A DNA stretch of 49,280 bases from Clostridiales bacterium Firm_16 (GTDB taxonomy: Bacteria > Bacillota > Clostridia > Saccharofermentanales > Saccharofermentanaceae): positions 1,395 to 50,674 of the forward strand of contig LVAV01000108.1 in assembly GCA_001604185.1 (NCBI GenBank), written 5' to 3'. Position 1 is the first letter of the stretch, and every line of letters begins with the position of its first letter. Made by a program: the position numbers and the translations under genes. The notes below the pieces were generated by a model. It saw only the letters and a list, made by a program, of their open reading frames with translations, searched no databases and had not been told where the DNA came from. This document shows, in pieces, positions 1-7,866 of this stretch.

Positions 1-23
1 GCCGCCCCATTGGAAAAACCCAC

Positions 24-52
24 TTGACAAATGATTTTCGACAGAGTAATCT
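24..52 (+). promoter_or_regulatory. Promoter of the asnS-asnA operon
   Basis: A perfect -35 TTGACA (24-29) is followed after 17 bases by TAATCT (47-52) as -10. It lies just upstream of the T-box leader, so transcription would start near position 59. This is a consensus match by eye. Confidence 0.7.
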
Positions 53-69
53 TACCTCAAATTGAATAC

Positions 70-364
70 GAAAAGCGATGACGAAGAGAAGTAGCCTGTT
101 TTATCGCTTCCAGCGAGTGGGGGATGGTGTGAGCCCCATAGAATGAATGCAGGTGAATAACACTTCCGAGCTGCGAAATGAAATGCCAATGGTGGCGGGA
201 CGTTTCCCGAACATGCGGAAGCAGAGTAGTGGATGCCGTAGGCCGTACGTGAGTCGGCAGGGTTTGATAGAACCCGATGAGGTGGCTGTAGTAATTACAG
301 CAAATCAGGTGGTACCGCGATGAATCAATCGTCCTGAAGCAGAAGTTGTTTCAGGGCGTTTTTG
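70..364 (+). promoter_or_regulatory. T-box riboswitch, asparagine-specific
   Basis: The leader has the hallmarks of a T-box. A Stem I region begins near 75 with the GA-type motif, followed by an apical segment (115-137). The conserved 14-base T-box AGGTGGTACCGCG lies at 307-319, with its UGGN bulge at 310-313, and an intrinsic terminator follows. The specifier position appears to be AAC at 159-161, inside GAATAACAC, which decodes Asn and agrees with asnS and asnA downstream. The bulge reads UGGU, so it would pair with a tRNA ending ACCA, or GCCA through a G-U wobble. Uncharged tRNA-Asn should favour the antiterminator and so raise expression of both genes. Confidence 0.93.
330..364 (+). terminator. 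T-box regulated intrinsic terminator
   Basis: The arms CGTCCTGAA (330-338) and TTCAGGGCG (350-358) pair over nine positions with one G-U, followed by TTTTTG. It overlaps the antiterminator choice of the T-box element. Confidence 0.9.
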
Positions 365-443
365 TTTTCCTGAAAAACTCTTGCACCGAACGTGGAGGCC
401 GCGGCCGGGGGGACCCGGGCGCATAAAGACGGACGGCAACGCC

Positions 444-542
444 CGCCGGAAAGAAAGCCGGATATAGAGTTCCGGCAGAACAAAGCGGGCGGCGCGTAAC
501 CGCCGGAAAGAAAGCCGGACGGACAGCTCCGGCAGAACAAAG
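444..542 (+). repeat. Two tandem hairpin repeats in the asnS leader
   Basis: Two 42-base copies (444-485 and 501-542), 57 bases apart, share CGCCGGAAAGAAAGCCGG at the left and TCCGGCAGAACAAAG at the right. Each forms a GCCGGA/TCCGGC hairpin. They sit between the T-box terminator and the asnS ribosome binding site, so they are transcribed only after antitermination. Confidence 0.8.
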
Positions 543-569
543 GAAAACAAAAGATAAAGGAGAAACAAG

Positions 570-1961
570 ATGGACATTTTAGAAGTAAGAGAGATCTTCC
601 GTAACAAAGACCAGTACATTGGTAAAGAAGTCACGGTCGGCGGCTGGGTAAGAAGTGTCAGAGATTCCAAGACCTTCGGTTTTATCGTACTGCACGACGG
701 TACATTCTTCGAGCCGATTCAGATCGTGTATCACGACGCATTGCCGAACTTCGACAAGATCAGCAAGACCAACGTAGGTGCAGCACTCATCGTTAAGGGA
801 ACACTGGTAGCGACTCCGGAAGCTAAGCAGCCTTTCGAGATCCAGGCAACCGAAGTTATTCTGGAAGGCGATTCCACTCCGGATTATCCGCTGCAGAAGA
901 AGCGCCACAGCATCGAGTATCTCCGCACCATCACACATCTGCGTCCGAGAACAAACCTGTTCCAGGCCGTATTCAGAGTACGAAGCCTCTGCGCATACGC
1001 CATCCACAAGTTCTTCCAGGAAAGAGATTTTGTATATGTACATACACCGTTGATCACCGGATCTGACTGCGAAGGTGCCGGCGAGATGTTCCAGGTAACC
1101 ACACTGGATCTGGCAAACCCGCCGAAGAACGAAGACGGTTCCATCGACTACAGCAAGGACTTCTTCAACAAACCCACCAACCTCACGGTAAGCGGACAGC
1201 TCAATGGCGAGACTTTCGCCATGGCATTCAAAAACATCTACACCTTCGGACCGACTTTCCGTGCCGAGAACAGTAACACCACCCGCCATGCCGCCGAGTT
1301 CTGGATGATCGAACCTGAGATCGCTTTTGCCGACCTCAAAGACGACATGATCCTTGCGGAGTCCATGATCAAGTACATCATCAACTACGTACTGGAGAAC
1401 GCACCGGAAGAGATGAAGTTCTTCAACGATTTCGTAGACAAAGGACTGATCGAGAGACTGCAGCATGTTGCAAGTTCTGACTTCGGTCACGTGACCTACA
1501 CCGAGGCCATCGAGATCCTCGAGAAGAACAACGACAAGTTCGATTACAAGGTATCCTGGGGCTGCGATCTGCAGACCGAGCACGAGCGTTACCTGACAGA
1601 AGAAGTTTTCAAGAAGCCGGTCTTCGTAACGGATTATCCGAAGGAGATCAAGGCCTTCTACATGAAGCTCAACGAGGATGGCAAGACCGTGGCCGCGATG
1701 GACTGTCTGGTACCGGGTATCGGCGAGATCATCGGCGGTTCCCAGCGTGAAGACGACTACGACAAGCTGGCCGCCCGCATCACCGAACTGGGCATGAAGC
1801 CGGAAGACTACGGATTCTACATGGATCTTCGTAAGTTCGGTTCCGCCCGCCACGCAGGTTTCGGCCTCGGCTTCGAGCGTTGCGTCATGTACATGACCGG
1901 TGTCAGCAACATCCGCGACGTCATCCCGTTCCCGAGAACAGTAAATAACTGCGATCTCTGA
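570..1961 (+). CDS. asnS: Asparaginyl-tRNA synthetase
   Basis: This cytoplasmic enzyme charges tRNA-Asn with asparagine using ATP. The 463-residue length is typical of bacterial AsnRS. The N-terminal OB-fold anticodon-binding domain covers about residues 1-110 ([17 protein letters not shown]). The class II catalytic core follows, with motif 2 around PTFRAENS and motif 3 as [15 protein letters not shown] near the C-terminus. The ATG is preceded by AAGGAGAAACAAG. It is the first gene after the Asn T-box and precedes asnA, the enzyme that makes its amino acid substrate. Having AsnRS means the cell need not rely only on the Asp-tRNA(Asn) amidotransferase route. The identification is firm. Confidence 0.97.
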   Translation: MDILEVREIFRNKDQYIGKEVTVGGWVRSVRDSKTFGFIVLHDGTFFEPIQIVYHDALPNFDKISKTNVGAALIVKGTLVATPEAKQPFEIQATEVILEGDSTPDYPLQKKRHSIEYLRTITHLRPRTNLFQAVFRVRSLCAYAIHKFFQERDFVYVHTPLITGSDCEGAGEMFQVTTLDLANPPKNEDGSIDYSKDFFNKPTNLTVSGQLNGETFAMAFKNIYTFGPTFRAENSNTTRHAAEFWMIEPEIAFADLKDDMILAESMIKYIINYVLENAPEEMKFFNDFVDKGLIERLQHVASSDFGHVTYTEAIEILEKNNDKFDYKVSWGCDLQTEHERYLTEEVFKKPVFVTDYPKEIKAFYMKLNEDGKTVAAMDCLVPGIGEIIGGSQREDDYDKLAARITELGMKPEDYGFYMDLRKFGSARHAGFGLGFERCVMYMTGVSNIRDVIPFPRTVNNCDL

Positions 1962-1962
1962 T

Positions 1963-2073
1963 ATGGCAAAAACTCTTGCCCCGATGGGTGCGATCCTTTC
2001 GCTGGCGGGGCAGGGTGAAGAACAGCAGGACACGCCGCCTGCCGGCGGCAACAATATAGAAAATGATCAGTAA
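1963..2073 (+). CDS. Possible 36-residue ORF between asnS and asnA
   Basis: An ATG one base after the asnS stop opens a 36-codon frame (start MAKTLAPMGAILSLAG, end GGNNIENDQ) that stops just before the asnA ribosome binding site. It fills the asnS-asnA gap exactly and could be translated by reinitiation (TGATATG). It has no Shine-Dalgarno of its own, no recognised domain and a low-complexity tail. It could equally be non-coding spacer, so this is a weak call. Confidence 0.25.
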   Translation: MAKTLAPMGAILSLAGQGEEQQDTPPAGGNNIENDQ

Positions 2074-2088
2074 AAAGGAGTGTTGAAA

Positions 2089-3099
2089 ATGGGTACGATT
2101 TTTATTCCGGACGGGTACAAGAGCCCGCAAACGATTCGTGAAACAGAAGTTGCGATCAAGGAAGTGAAAGATTATTTCGAGCGGGCGCTGGCCGATGCGC
2201 TGAACCTGACACGTGTGTCTGCACCGCTTTTTGTAAAGCCGGAGTCGGGACTCAATGACAACCTCAACGGTGTAGAGAGACCGGTTGCTTTCGGAATCAA
2301 GGAGCAGGACGAGAAAACAGTAGAGATCGTTCACTCTCTGGCAAAATGGAAGAGAATGGCGCTGAGCAAATACGGATTCAATCCGGGCGAGGGCCTCTAT
2401 ACAGATATGACAGCTATCCGTCGTGATGAAGATACCGATAACCTGCATTCCATCTACGTAGACCAGTGGGACTGGGAGAAGGTCATCACGAAAGAACAGA
2501 GAAACATCGATACTCTGAAAGAGACGGTGTTCCGTATCTACATGGCCATCAAGCAGACCGAGTATTACATCTGCGGTAAGTATCACTTCATGGATCCTTT
2601 CCTGCCGAACGAGATTCATTTCATCACGACACAGGAACTGGAAGATATGTATCCGGACCAAACTCCGAAGGAGAGAGAGAACCTCATCACGAAGCAGTAC
2701 GGTGCCGTGTTCCTTATGCAGATCGGCGGCGCTTTGAAATCCGGAAAACCGCATGACGGCCGTGCTCCTGACTACGATGACTGGAGCCTCAACGGCGATA
2801 TCCTCGTATACTATCCTGTACTGGGTGGTTCCCTGGAGTTGTCTTCCATGGGTATCCGTGTTGATGAGAATTCCATGGCCAGCCAGCTGAAGATCGCAGG
2901 CTGTGAAGAGAGAGCCGAGCTCCCGTTCCAGAAGGGTGTGCTGGACTGCACACTGCCGTACACCATCGGTGGTGGTATCGGTCAGTCCCGTATCTGCATG
3001 TTCTTCCTGCAGCGCGCACACATCGGCGAAGTCCAGTCCTCTGTATGGCCGGACGATGTAGTCGAAGAAGCCGCGGCTCATGGTGTGAACCTACTCTGA
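2089..3099 (+). CDS. asnA: Aspartate-ammonia ligase (AsnA-type asparagine synthetase)
   Basis: This enzyme makes asparagine from aspartate, ammonia and ATP. The 336 residues match the E. coli AsnA length of about 330. Recognisable segments are the N-terminal IPDGYKSPQTIRETEVAIK, RVSAPLFVKPESGLNDNLNG, the DMTAIRRDE strand and the C-terminal GGGIGQSRICMFFL block, all typical of this class II aaRS-like fold. The ATG at 2089 was chosen over the in-frame GTG at 2080 because AAGGAG (2075-2080) is correctly spaced for it and overlaps the GTG. It lies 127 bases after asnS with no terminator between, so both genes answer to the Asn T-box: low charged tRNA-Asn raises both synthesis and charging. Confidence 0.97.
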   Translation: MGTIFIPDGYKSPQTIRETEVAIKEVKDYFERALADALNLTRVSAPLFVKPESGLNDNLNGVERPVAFGIKEQDEKTVEIVHSLAKWKRMALSKYGFNPGEGLYTDMTAIRRDEDTDNLHSIYVDQWDWEKVITKEQRNIDTLKETVFRIYMAIKQTEYYICGKYHFMDPFLPNEIHFITTQELEDMYPDQTPKERENLITKQYGAVFLMQIGGALKSGKPHDGRAPDYDDWSLNGDILVYYPVLGGSLELSSMGIRVDENSMASQLKIAGCEERAELPFQKGVLDCTLPYTIGGGIGQSRICMFFLQRAHIGEVQSSVWPDDVVEEAAAHGVNLL

Positions 3100-3116
3100 A
3101 CCTACTTTGACATAAT

Positions 3117-3196
3117 AATCGCCAGTTATGCTTCGTCGCCAGGTCCTCGGGCTATGCCCTGCGGAAACGCGACTCAACACAACTGGCGATTTTCTG
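3117..3196 (+). terminator. Terminator-like long hairpin after asnA
   Basis: AATCGCCAGTT (3117-3127) pairs perfectly with AACTGGCGATT (3181-3191), followed by TTCTGTG. The 53-base loop can itself fold (GTCGC...GCGAC enclosing GGGC TAT GCCC). It probably ends the asnS-asnA transcript, but the large loop is unusual. Confidence 0.6.
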
Positions 3197-3291
3197 TGCA
3201 AACAGGTATATAGCGTGATAAAATTATTACAGAGTTAGACGTAATAGATAGTGAAGACGATTTCATGACATGACTTATGAGGTGAAGAGTT

Positions 3292-3663
3292 ATGAAAAAG
3301 CGGCTTTTGATAATTCTATTTCTAGTAAGTATTATTGTAGTGTTTCTCTGTCTGTATGTTTCTGGTGTATTTCCAAAGAAGAAAAAGGTTTATTCGCGGG
3401 AAGAATTAGACCGAATCCAGCGAGAAGTTCTGTATCAAACATACCTAGATCACAAAGATGATAAGGACCATTGGATTCATTATATTGCCAGCACTCGTGG
3501 TAATGATGTTAAAAACTGCATAATGGTAGTCATGTTGGAGGAAAACCGGGAGCATCTTCCTGAGGTAAAAGAACACTTGAAAGATTATCCGATTGAGTAT
3601 GAATTTGTAGATCGTATAATTGTTGAAGAACAAAGTGATGGTGAAGGGGGCGATGTGACATGA
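3292..3663 (+). CDS. Small membrane-anchored protein of unknown function
   Basis: This 123-residue protein starts with a positively charged N-terminus and one hydrophobic segment (about residues 4-26, LLIILFLVSIIVVFLCLYVSG), then a Lys-rich patch and a soluble Glu/Asp-rich domain of about 95 residues. It is most likely anchored with the C-terminal part outside the cell. GAGGTGAAGAG upstream of the ATG serves as ribosome binding site. The gene is clearly AT-richer than its neighbours, as is the flanking DNA, which suggests recent acquisition. It stands alone: asnA ends with a terminator before it and the next gene converges on it. I do not recognise a family. Confidence 0.75.
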   Translation: MKKRLLIILFLVSIIVVFLCLYVSGVFPKKKKVYSREELDRIQREVLYQTYLDHKDDKDHWIHYIASTRGNDVKNCIMVVMLEENREHLPEVKEHLKDYPIEYEFVDRIIVEEQSDGEGGDVT

Positions 3664-3724
3664 AGAGCGTTTTTATGCGTTTAAAAGCTCGCCTCTTTTA
3701 TCCTGAAAGCGGTGACGTCTTTTC

Positions 3725-5800
3725 TCATGGATTATCCGCTTCGCCATCCCAGACGGAGTCGTCTGTGTAGTGTTCTGCGTCGTTGCGGAACACTCTCTGG
3801 AAGAAGAGGATGTTGCCGTTTATCTCGATCATCAGGTTGAAGTTATCGTCTCTGATGAAGAGCTTGTCGCCGATGATCTCCGTGACGCCTGAGATCAGAG
3901 AACGCAGTTCGTCCGGCAGCGGCGTGGTGAAGATACTTTTTCCCGTGGAGGGATCCAGAATATCCAGCAGTTCCGATTTCCAGGAATAGTCGGTAAATGT
4001 CTCTTTATAGATTTCTACATAGTATTTCTCCGCTTCCTCTGAATCGGAGTTTCTCATGCCGTAAACAGTAGTCACTCTGGGCTTGCCTTCTCTCTCCACA
4101 AGCACGTGAAGATCTTTCGCATCCAGAAGCTGGAATGCGTTGCCTTGTGTGATGAGGATGATGTTATCGTAAAGCGAGTAGGTATCCAAGTTTCCTTCCA
4201 CCTCTTTCACGACGCGGAAGTCGGAAGGATCCATGAACTGACTGACATAGGTATAAAAATCTCCATCTTGCTTCGTGATGGTCACCACCACGTAGCTGCC
4301 CACCGTATTCACCTGGACATAATCCGTGTAAGAAATGGTTTTGCCGGTCTTCGTATTCTCAAGTTCGGTCACGGTTTCGAAATTCTCGTTCATGCTCTCG
4401 GATACTCGGATTGTATCGAAAAGCAGTCGGCTTTTCTTCTGTTCCTTGGTGTCGATCAGGTGGAGGTCCTTGTCGAAAGTGAGATCTTTCCAGTGTTCAT
4501 ACTCTTCCGTGGAGACGGTGACGTGGAGACGGATCTTGCCGTACCATTCTTCGACATATAGATAGGTACTGTTGCCGCCGATATATTGATCTCCTTTCCG
4601 CAATGAGCCGATGAGATTGCCTTCGAGATCCAGCAGTTCCCAGCCGGATCCGGTGCCGAAAAGGATCCGGTCCTCGCCGATGATTCTGAAGCTTTGGTAG
4701 TCTTTCTTCCAGATACTATTACCGTTAAGATCCGAAAGAGTGTATTTGTAGGTCGTTCTCATACTCCAATCGTCGCCTTCCTCAGTGACCTCTTGCTTAG
4801 CGACCTCTTCCTTGAGAAGTTTGTCGCCTACGATATACTGGTTTCCCGCGGTCGAAATGACCTTACCGGTCTTACCGTCGACGATGTACCTTGCCATCTC
4901 TCTTTCGTCTTCATAATCAACATCCGTATTGGTCTCAAAAACGAGATAACGGTCCATCGTGATATGGTCGAGACTCATGTTTTGAGGGATCTTACTGTAA
5001 TCGAAAACCAGGTCGATCGGATCTCCGGTCAGGCCGGTCTCTCTGTCGAAAGGTACGGTGCGAAGGCCTTTGTCGGTAAAGGTGACGAAATGGATCACTT
5101 CACCAACGGTGTACTTATCGTCATAGTTCACACCGGAATACACCGACCCGTCTTTGGACAGATAACCGATTTTCTGGTAGATCAGGTTATACTTGTTTTT
5201 ATCTAAGTCATCAACATTGACATGACGAATCAGATAATAACCTCCGAGATCGTTATCATAATATCCGTTTACAAAAGGCGAGCAGATGACGCGGCCGTTC
5301 TGATCGATGCAGCCGAGGGAGTCCATGCGGGCTTCTGAGAAGGGGTTGGAAACAAAACCACTATAGAAATAGATCTTTCCGTAGTCCTTCGCCGGGATAA
5401 AGTCGTCTTTGGGTTCACCGTAGTACCAGTTCACGACGGGGTCCGGCAGTTTGGGCGTGGTGGGTTCGTAGGAATCCCAGTGGACCCGGACACCGGAGGA
5501 AGATCCGTCGTCCGGAGCGGTGGTCTCCGACGGCTCGGAAGTGGTGGTGCCGGAGGTCTCGCCGGTGCTGCTGTCTGTATCGGAGGTAGCGGCAGTGCTG
5601 TCGGAGGTGGCCCCGGTCGCATCTCCCGAGGCGCTTTCCGAAGCGGACGCTGAGGAATCTCCCGCTGAGGAAGCGGAAGAAGAAATGCTCGAAGAAGCAC
5701 TCCCGTTCGGGTCATTTTTGCCACATCCGGCGGAGCAGAACATAGCCGCTACGACGGTCAAAGACAAGAATAATGCGATGGATCTGCGGAACTTTTTCAT
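3725..5800 (-). CDS. Large secreted lipoprotein, propeller/WG-repeat-like (paralogue 1)
   Basis: The 691-residue precursor has a lipoprotein signal (MKKFRRSIALFLSLTVVAAMF, lipobox CSAGC) and a Ser/Thr/Ala-rich linker to about residue 100. A large domain then starts at VHWDSYEP. After it come DFIPAKDYGKIYFY, a CIDQNGRVIC motif and YLSKDGSVYSGVNYDD. Near the C-terminus LLDAKDLHVL resembles its neighbours' ILDAKDMHVI and IIGAKDGSVL. The alternation of short hydrophobic strands and Gly/Asp turns suggests a beta-propeller or WG-repeat fold, which is inferred. It is the last of three tandem paralogues, 68 bases after the previous one, with ribosome binding site AAAGGTGACCC. The substrate is unknown; a surface binding or sensing role is plausible. 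Confidence 0.85.
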   Translation of the reverse strand: MKKFRRSIALFLSLTVVAAMFCSAGCGKNDPNGSASSSISSSASSAGDSSASASESASGDATGATSDSTAATSDTDSSTGETSGTTTSEPSETTAPDDGSSSGVRVHWDSYEPTTPKLPDPVVNWYYGEPKDDFIPAKDYGKIYFYSGFVSNPFSEARMDSLGCIDQNGRVICSPFVNGYYDNDLGGYYLIRHVNVDDLDKNKYNLIYQKIGYLSKDGSVYSGVNYDDKYTVGEVIHFVTFTDKGLRTVPFDRETGLTGDPIDLVFDYSKIPQNMSLDHITMDRYLVFETNTDVDYEDEREMARYIVDGKTGKVISTAGNQYIVGDKLLKEEVAKQEVTEEGDDWSMRTTYKYTLSDLNGNSIWKKDYQSFRIIGEDRILFGTGSGWELLDLEGNLIGSLRKGDQYIGGNSTYLYVEEWYGKIRLHVTVSTEEYEHWKDLTFDKDLHLIDTKEQKKSRLLFDTIRVSESMNENFETVTELENTKTGKTISYTDYVQVNTVGSYVVVTITKQDGDFYTYVSQFMDPSDFRVVKEVEGNLDTYSLYDNIILITQGNAFQLLDAKDLHVLVEREGKPRVTTVYGMRNSDSEEAEKYYVEIYKETFTDYSWKSELLDILDPSTGKSIFTTPLPDELRSLISGVTEIIGDKLFIRDDNFNLMIEINGNILFFQRVFRNDAEHYTDDSVWDGEADNP

Positions 5801-5868
5801 GGTGGGTCACCTTTCTATTAGTTGCCTTCACAGGCGAGTATCGCGGGCGGAGAGGTCCCGTGCAGTGG

Positions 5869-7854
5869 TCAGTCGTCTTCCAGGTGCAAAGTTTTATACC
5901 GGAAAAGCACTTGTTCGTCTTTGTCTTGCATGACGGTTGCGTGGAGGTCGCTTACGGTGTTGTGATCATCTTCATAGGACAGTTCGTATTCGTAGGAATA
6001 CACGTCGTAGCAGAAGCGCCCGTTCACGACTTGAAGCGGAAGAATGGTTACAGGAGTGGAGGACTCGTCTTTCGTCTCCCAGACCGTCTTGCCAGTTTCC
6101 AGATCAGTCAGGGATGAATGCAGACCGGACGTCTCGTTTCTTCTGTAGTGAAACAGGTATGTTTTGCCGGTGACAGAATCCGAAAGGACCTGCTTAAGAT
6201 CTTCGCCTTTGTAAATGACATGCATGTCCTTCGCATCGAGGATCGTGTATGCTCCGATGGGATTCCATGAATCGTTGTAGAACTCACTCTCGGATGAAGT
6301 GTACTCATGGCAGACGATATATCCCGGTGTGCACTGGTAGAAAACAGTGTGCGCTCCGCAGTCATATGTCGCGCCGGTGGCGATGTTGTAAAGATATTCC
6401 TCTCCGGAAGATGTGTAGCGGATGATTGGTTCCAGGCCTCGGCGCGGGATGCCGGCGATGATGCCTCCTTCTCCGTAGAAACGGCGTTCTTCCGGCTCGG
6501 TGTACATGTGTTCCTGTAGAACGAAGGAAGGTGCGGAGCAGTTCGCAAAGGTCTTGATCTCCTTGAACTTCTCGTCCATGATCACCAGCGCATCGTCCTT
6601 GAGCCCGATGACGTAACCTTCGTACGCGGATACCTGAGTCCACTTGTGTTCGGAGTTATCCAGTGTCGCGGTGATGTGCCCGTTGCCATCAACGATGTCA
6701 TATCCGTCGGTACGGATCATGAGCAGCCGGTCGGCGGTGATGTGACAGAAAGTGGAGTACCCGTGAGGCAGGCGCTTGTTGTCATTGAAGCTGTAGATAT
6801 TCCAGAATTCTTCTTCGGAATTCTTTCCCTCTTCGGAGGCGTGGTAGAGATATGACGTTCCGAAAACACGGCACAGGTGAACCTTTTCAGGAAGGTCCAT
6901 CTTCGGATGACTTCCGTCGAAGCGGAAGGTATCTTCTATACCAAACTCACCGTGTCTAGAGGAGACAGCGATTGTTTTGCTGTTCAGCCGGGTGAGGATC
7001 ATGTACGAATCGGGAGTGAAGGACAGCCGGAACGGGTCTTCGGTCTTTCGCTCAGAACAGCGGTAGGGTGTGACCCGGGTGGTTTTCTCCTCGAAAGTGT
7101 ATAGATAGATCAAGTCCGAATTGGGGTCCAGACTGTTCTTGGCATACCCGTCGTAGATCAATCCGGTATAGGAGGATCCGTCGTGGGCAAGGATACCGTA
7201 TCGGTACAGGTAGGATAGGCGATGGGAATGGGCGTCATCGAACTCGTCCGCGTCGTAGTTATCTTCGTCCTCGTCAAAAAGGAGCTGCGCGCGTGCGTCT
7301 CTGAACTTGCCGACCAGATAATCTCCGTTGGGCAGGCGCTCAAAAATATCGAAGATCGGGTCGCAGATGAGGACGCCTTCTTCGTTAAAAAATCCGACGG
7401 GATTTGTGCCTTCGTAATCGGCGTCGATGCCGTCCAGTACCAGCATATGGCGTGCGTAATAGGGGATCAGCTCGCCGTAATCGCCGGAGGGGATGAAGTC
7501 GGTCATGGACGTGTCGGAAAGCCGTGTGTAGACATTCTCCTCCACGTCGGCCGGTTCATAGATATCCCAGTTAACTTTGACGTCGGTGATCGGCCCGGAA
7601 GCGCTGCCGTCACTCGAAGCCCCGGTGCCTTCATAAGAGGTGAGGGTGGAATCGATCGTGCCGGCTCCGGGATGGTCGGCGCTTCTTGAATCTTCTGCGC
7701 CGGAAATAGCCGTGGATCCGTTCGTGGTGACAGAGGGTGACCCAACGGAAACATCAGAAGAAACGGAGCCAGAGTTTTTGCCGCTGAAAGACTGGCAGGA
7801 TGAAAGTACCAGCATGCCGGAAAGAAAGAGCGGAACGAGGTGGGTTCTTCTCAT
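5869..7854 (-). CDS. Large secreted lipoprotein, propeller/WG-repeat-like (paralogue 2)
   Basis: The 661-residue precursor has signal peptide MRRTHLVPLFLSGMLVLSSC with lipobox LSSC and a Ser/Gly-rich linker to about residue 90. The same core as its neighbours begins at VNWDIYEP, followed by DFIPSGDYGELIPYY, GFFNEEGVLICDPIF and ILAHDGSSYTGLIYDG. Short beta-strand-like repeats fill the rest, ending at YRKTLHLEDD-like sequence (RYKTLHLEDD). It starts 12 bases after paralogue 3 stops, and its ribosome binding site AAGGTGACCC lies inside that gap, so the two are co-transcribed. No catalytic motif was seen. It is exported and lipid-anchored to the outer face of the membrane. Confidence 0.85.
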   Translation of the reverse strand: MRRTHLVPLFLSGMLVLSSCQSFSGKNSGSVSSDVSVGSPSVTTNGSTAISGAEDSRSADHPGAGTIDSTLTSYEGTGASSDGSASGPITDVKVNWDIYEPADVEENVYTRLSDTSMTDFIPSGDYGELIPYYARHMLVLDGIDADYEGTNPVGFFNEEGVLICDPIFDIFERLPNGDYLVGKFRDARAQLLFDEDEDNYDADEFDDAHSHRLSYLYRYGILAHDGSSYTGLIYDGYAKNSLDPNSDLIYLYTFEEKTTRVTPYRCSERKTEDPFRLSFTPDSYMILTRLNSKTIAVSSRHGEFGIEDTFRFDGSHPKMDLPEKVHLCRVFGTSYLYHASEEGKNSEEEFWNIYSFNDNKRLPHGYSTFCHITADRLLMIRTDGYDIVDGNGHITATLDNSEHKWTQVSAYEGYVIGLKDDALVIMDEKFKEIKTFANCSAPSFVLQEHMYTEPEERRFYGEGGIIAGIPRRGLEPIIRYTSSGEEYLYNIATGATYDCGAHTVFYQCTPGYIVCHEYTSSESEFYNDSWNPIGAYTILDAKDMHVIYKGEDLKQVLSDSVTGKTYLFHYRRNETSGLHSSLTDLETGKTVWETKDESSTPVTILPLQVVNGRFCYDVYSYEYELSYEDDHNTVSDLHATVMQDKDEQVLFRYKTLHLEDD

Positions 7855-7866
7855 AGGGTCACCTTC

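Noticed and set aside
579..2054. Long open frame antisense to asnS
   Set aside because: Shadow of a GC-biased coding gene; asnS is conclusive and the antisense product has no recognisable domain.
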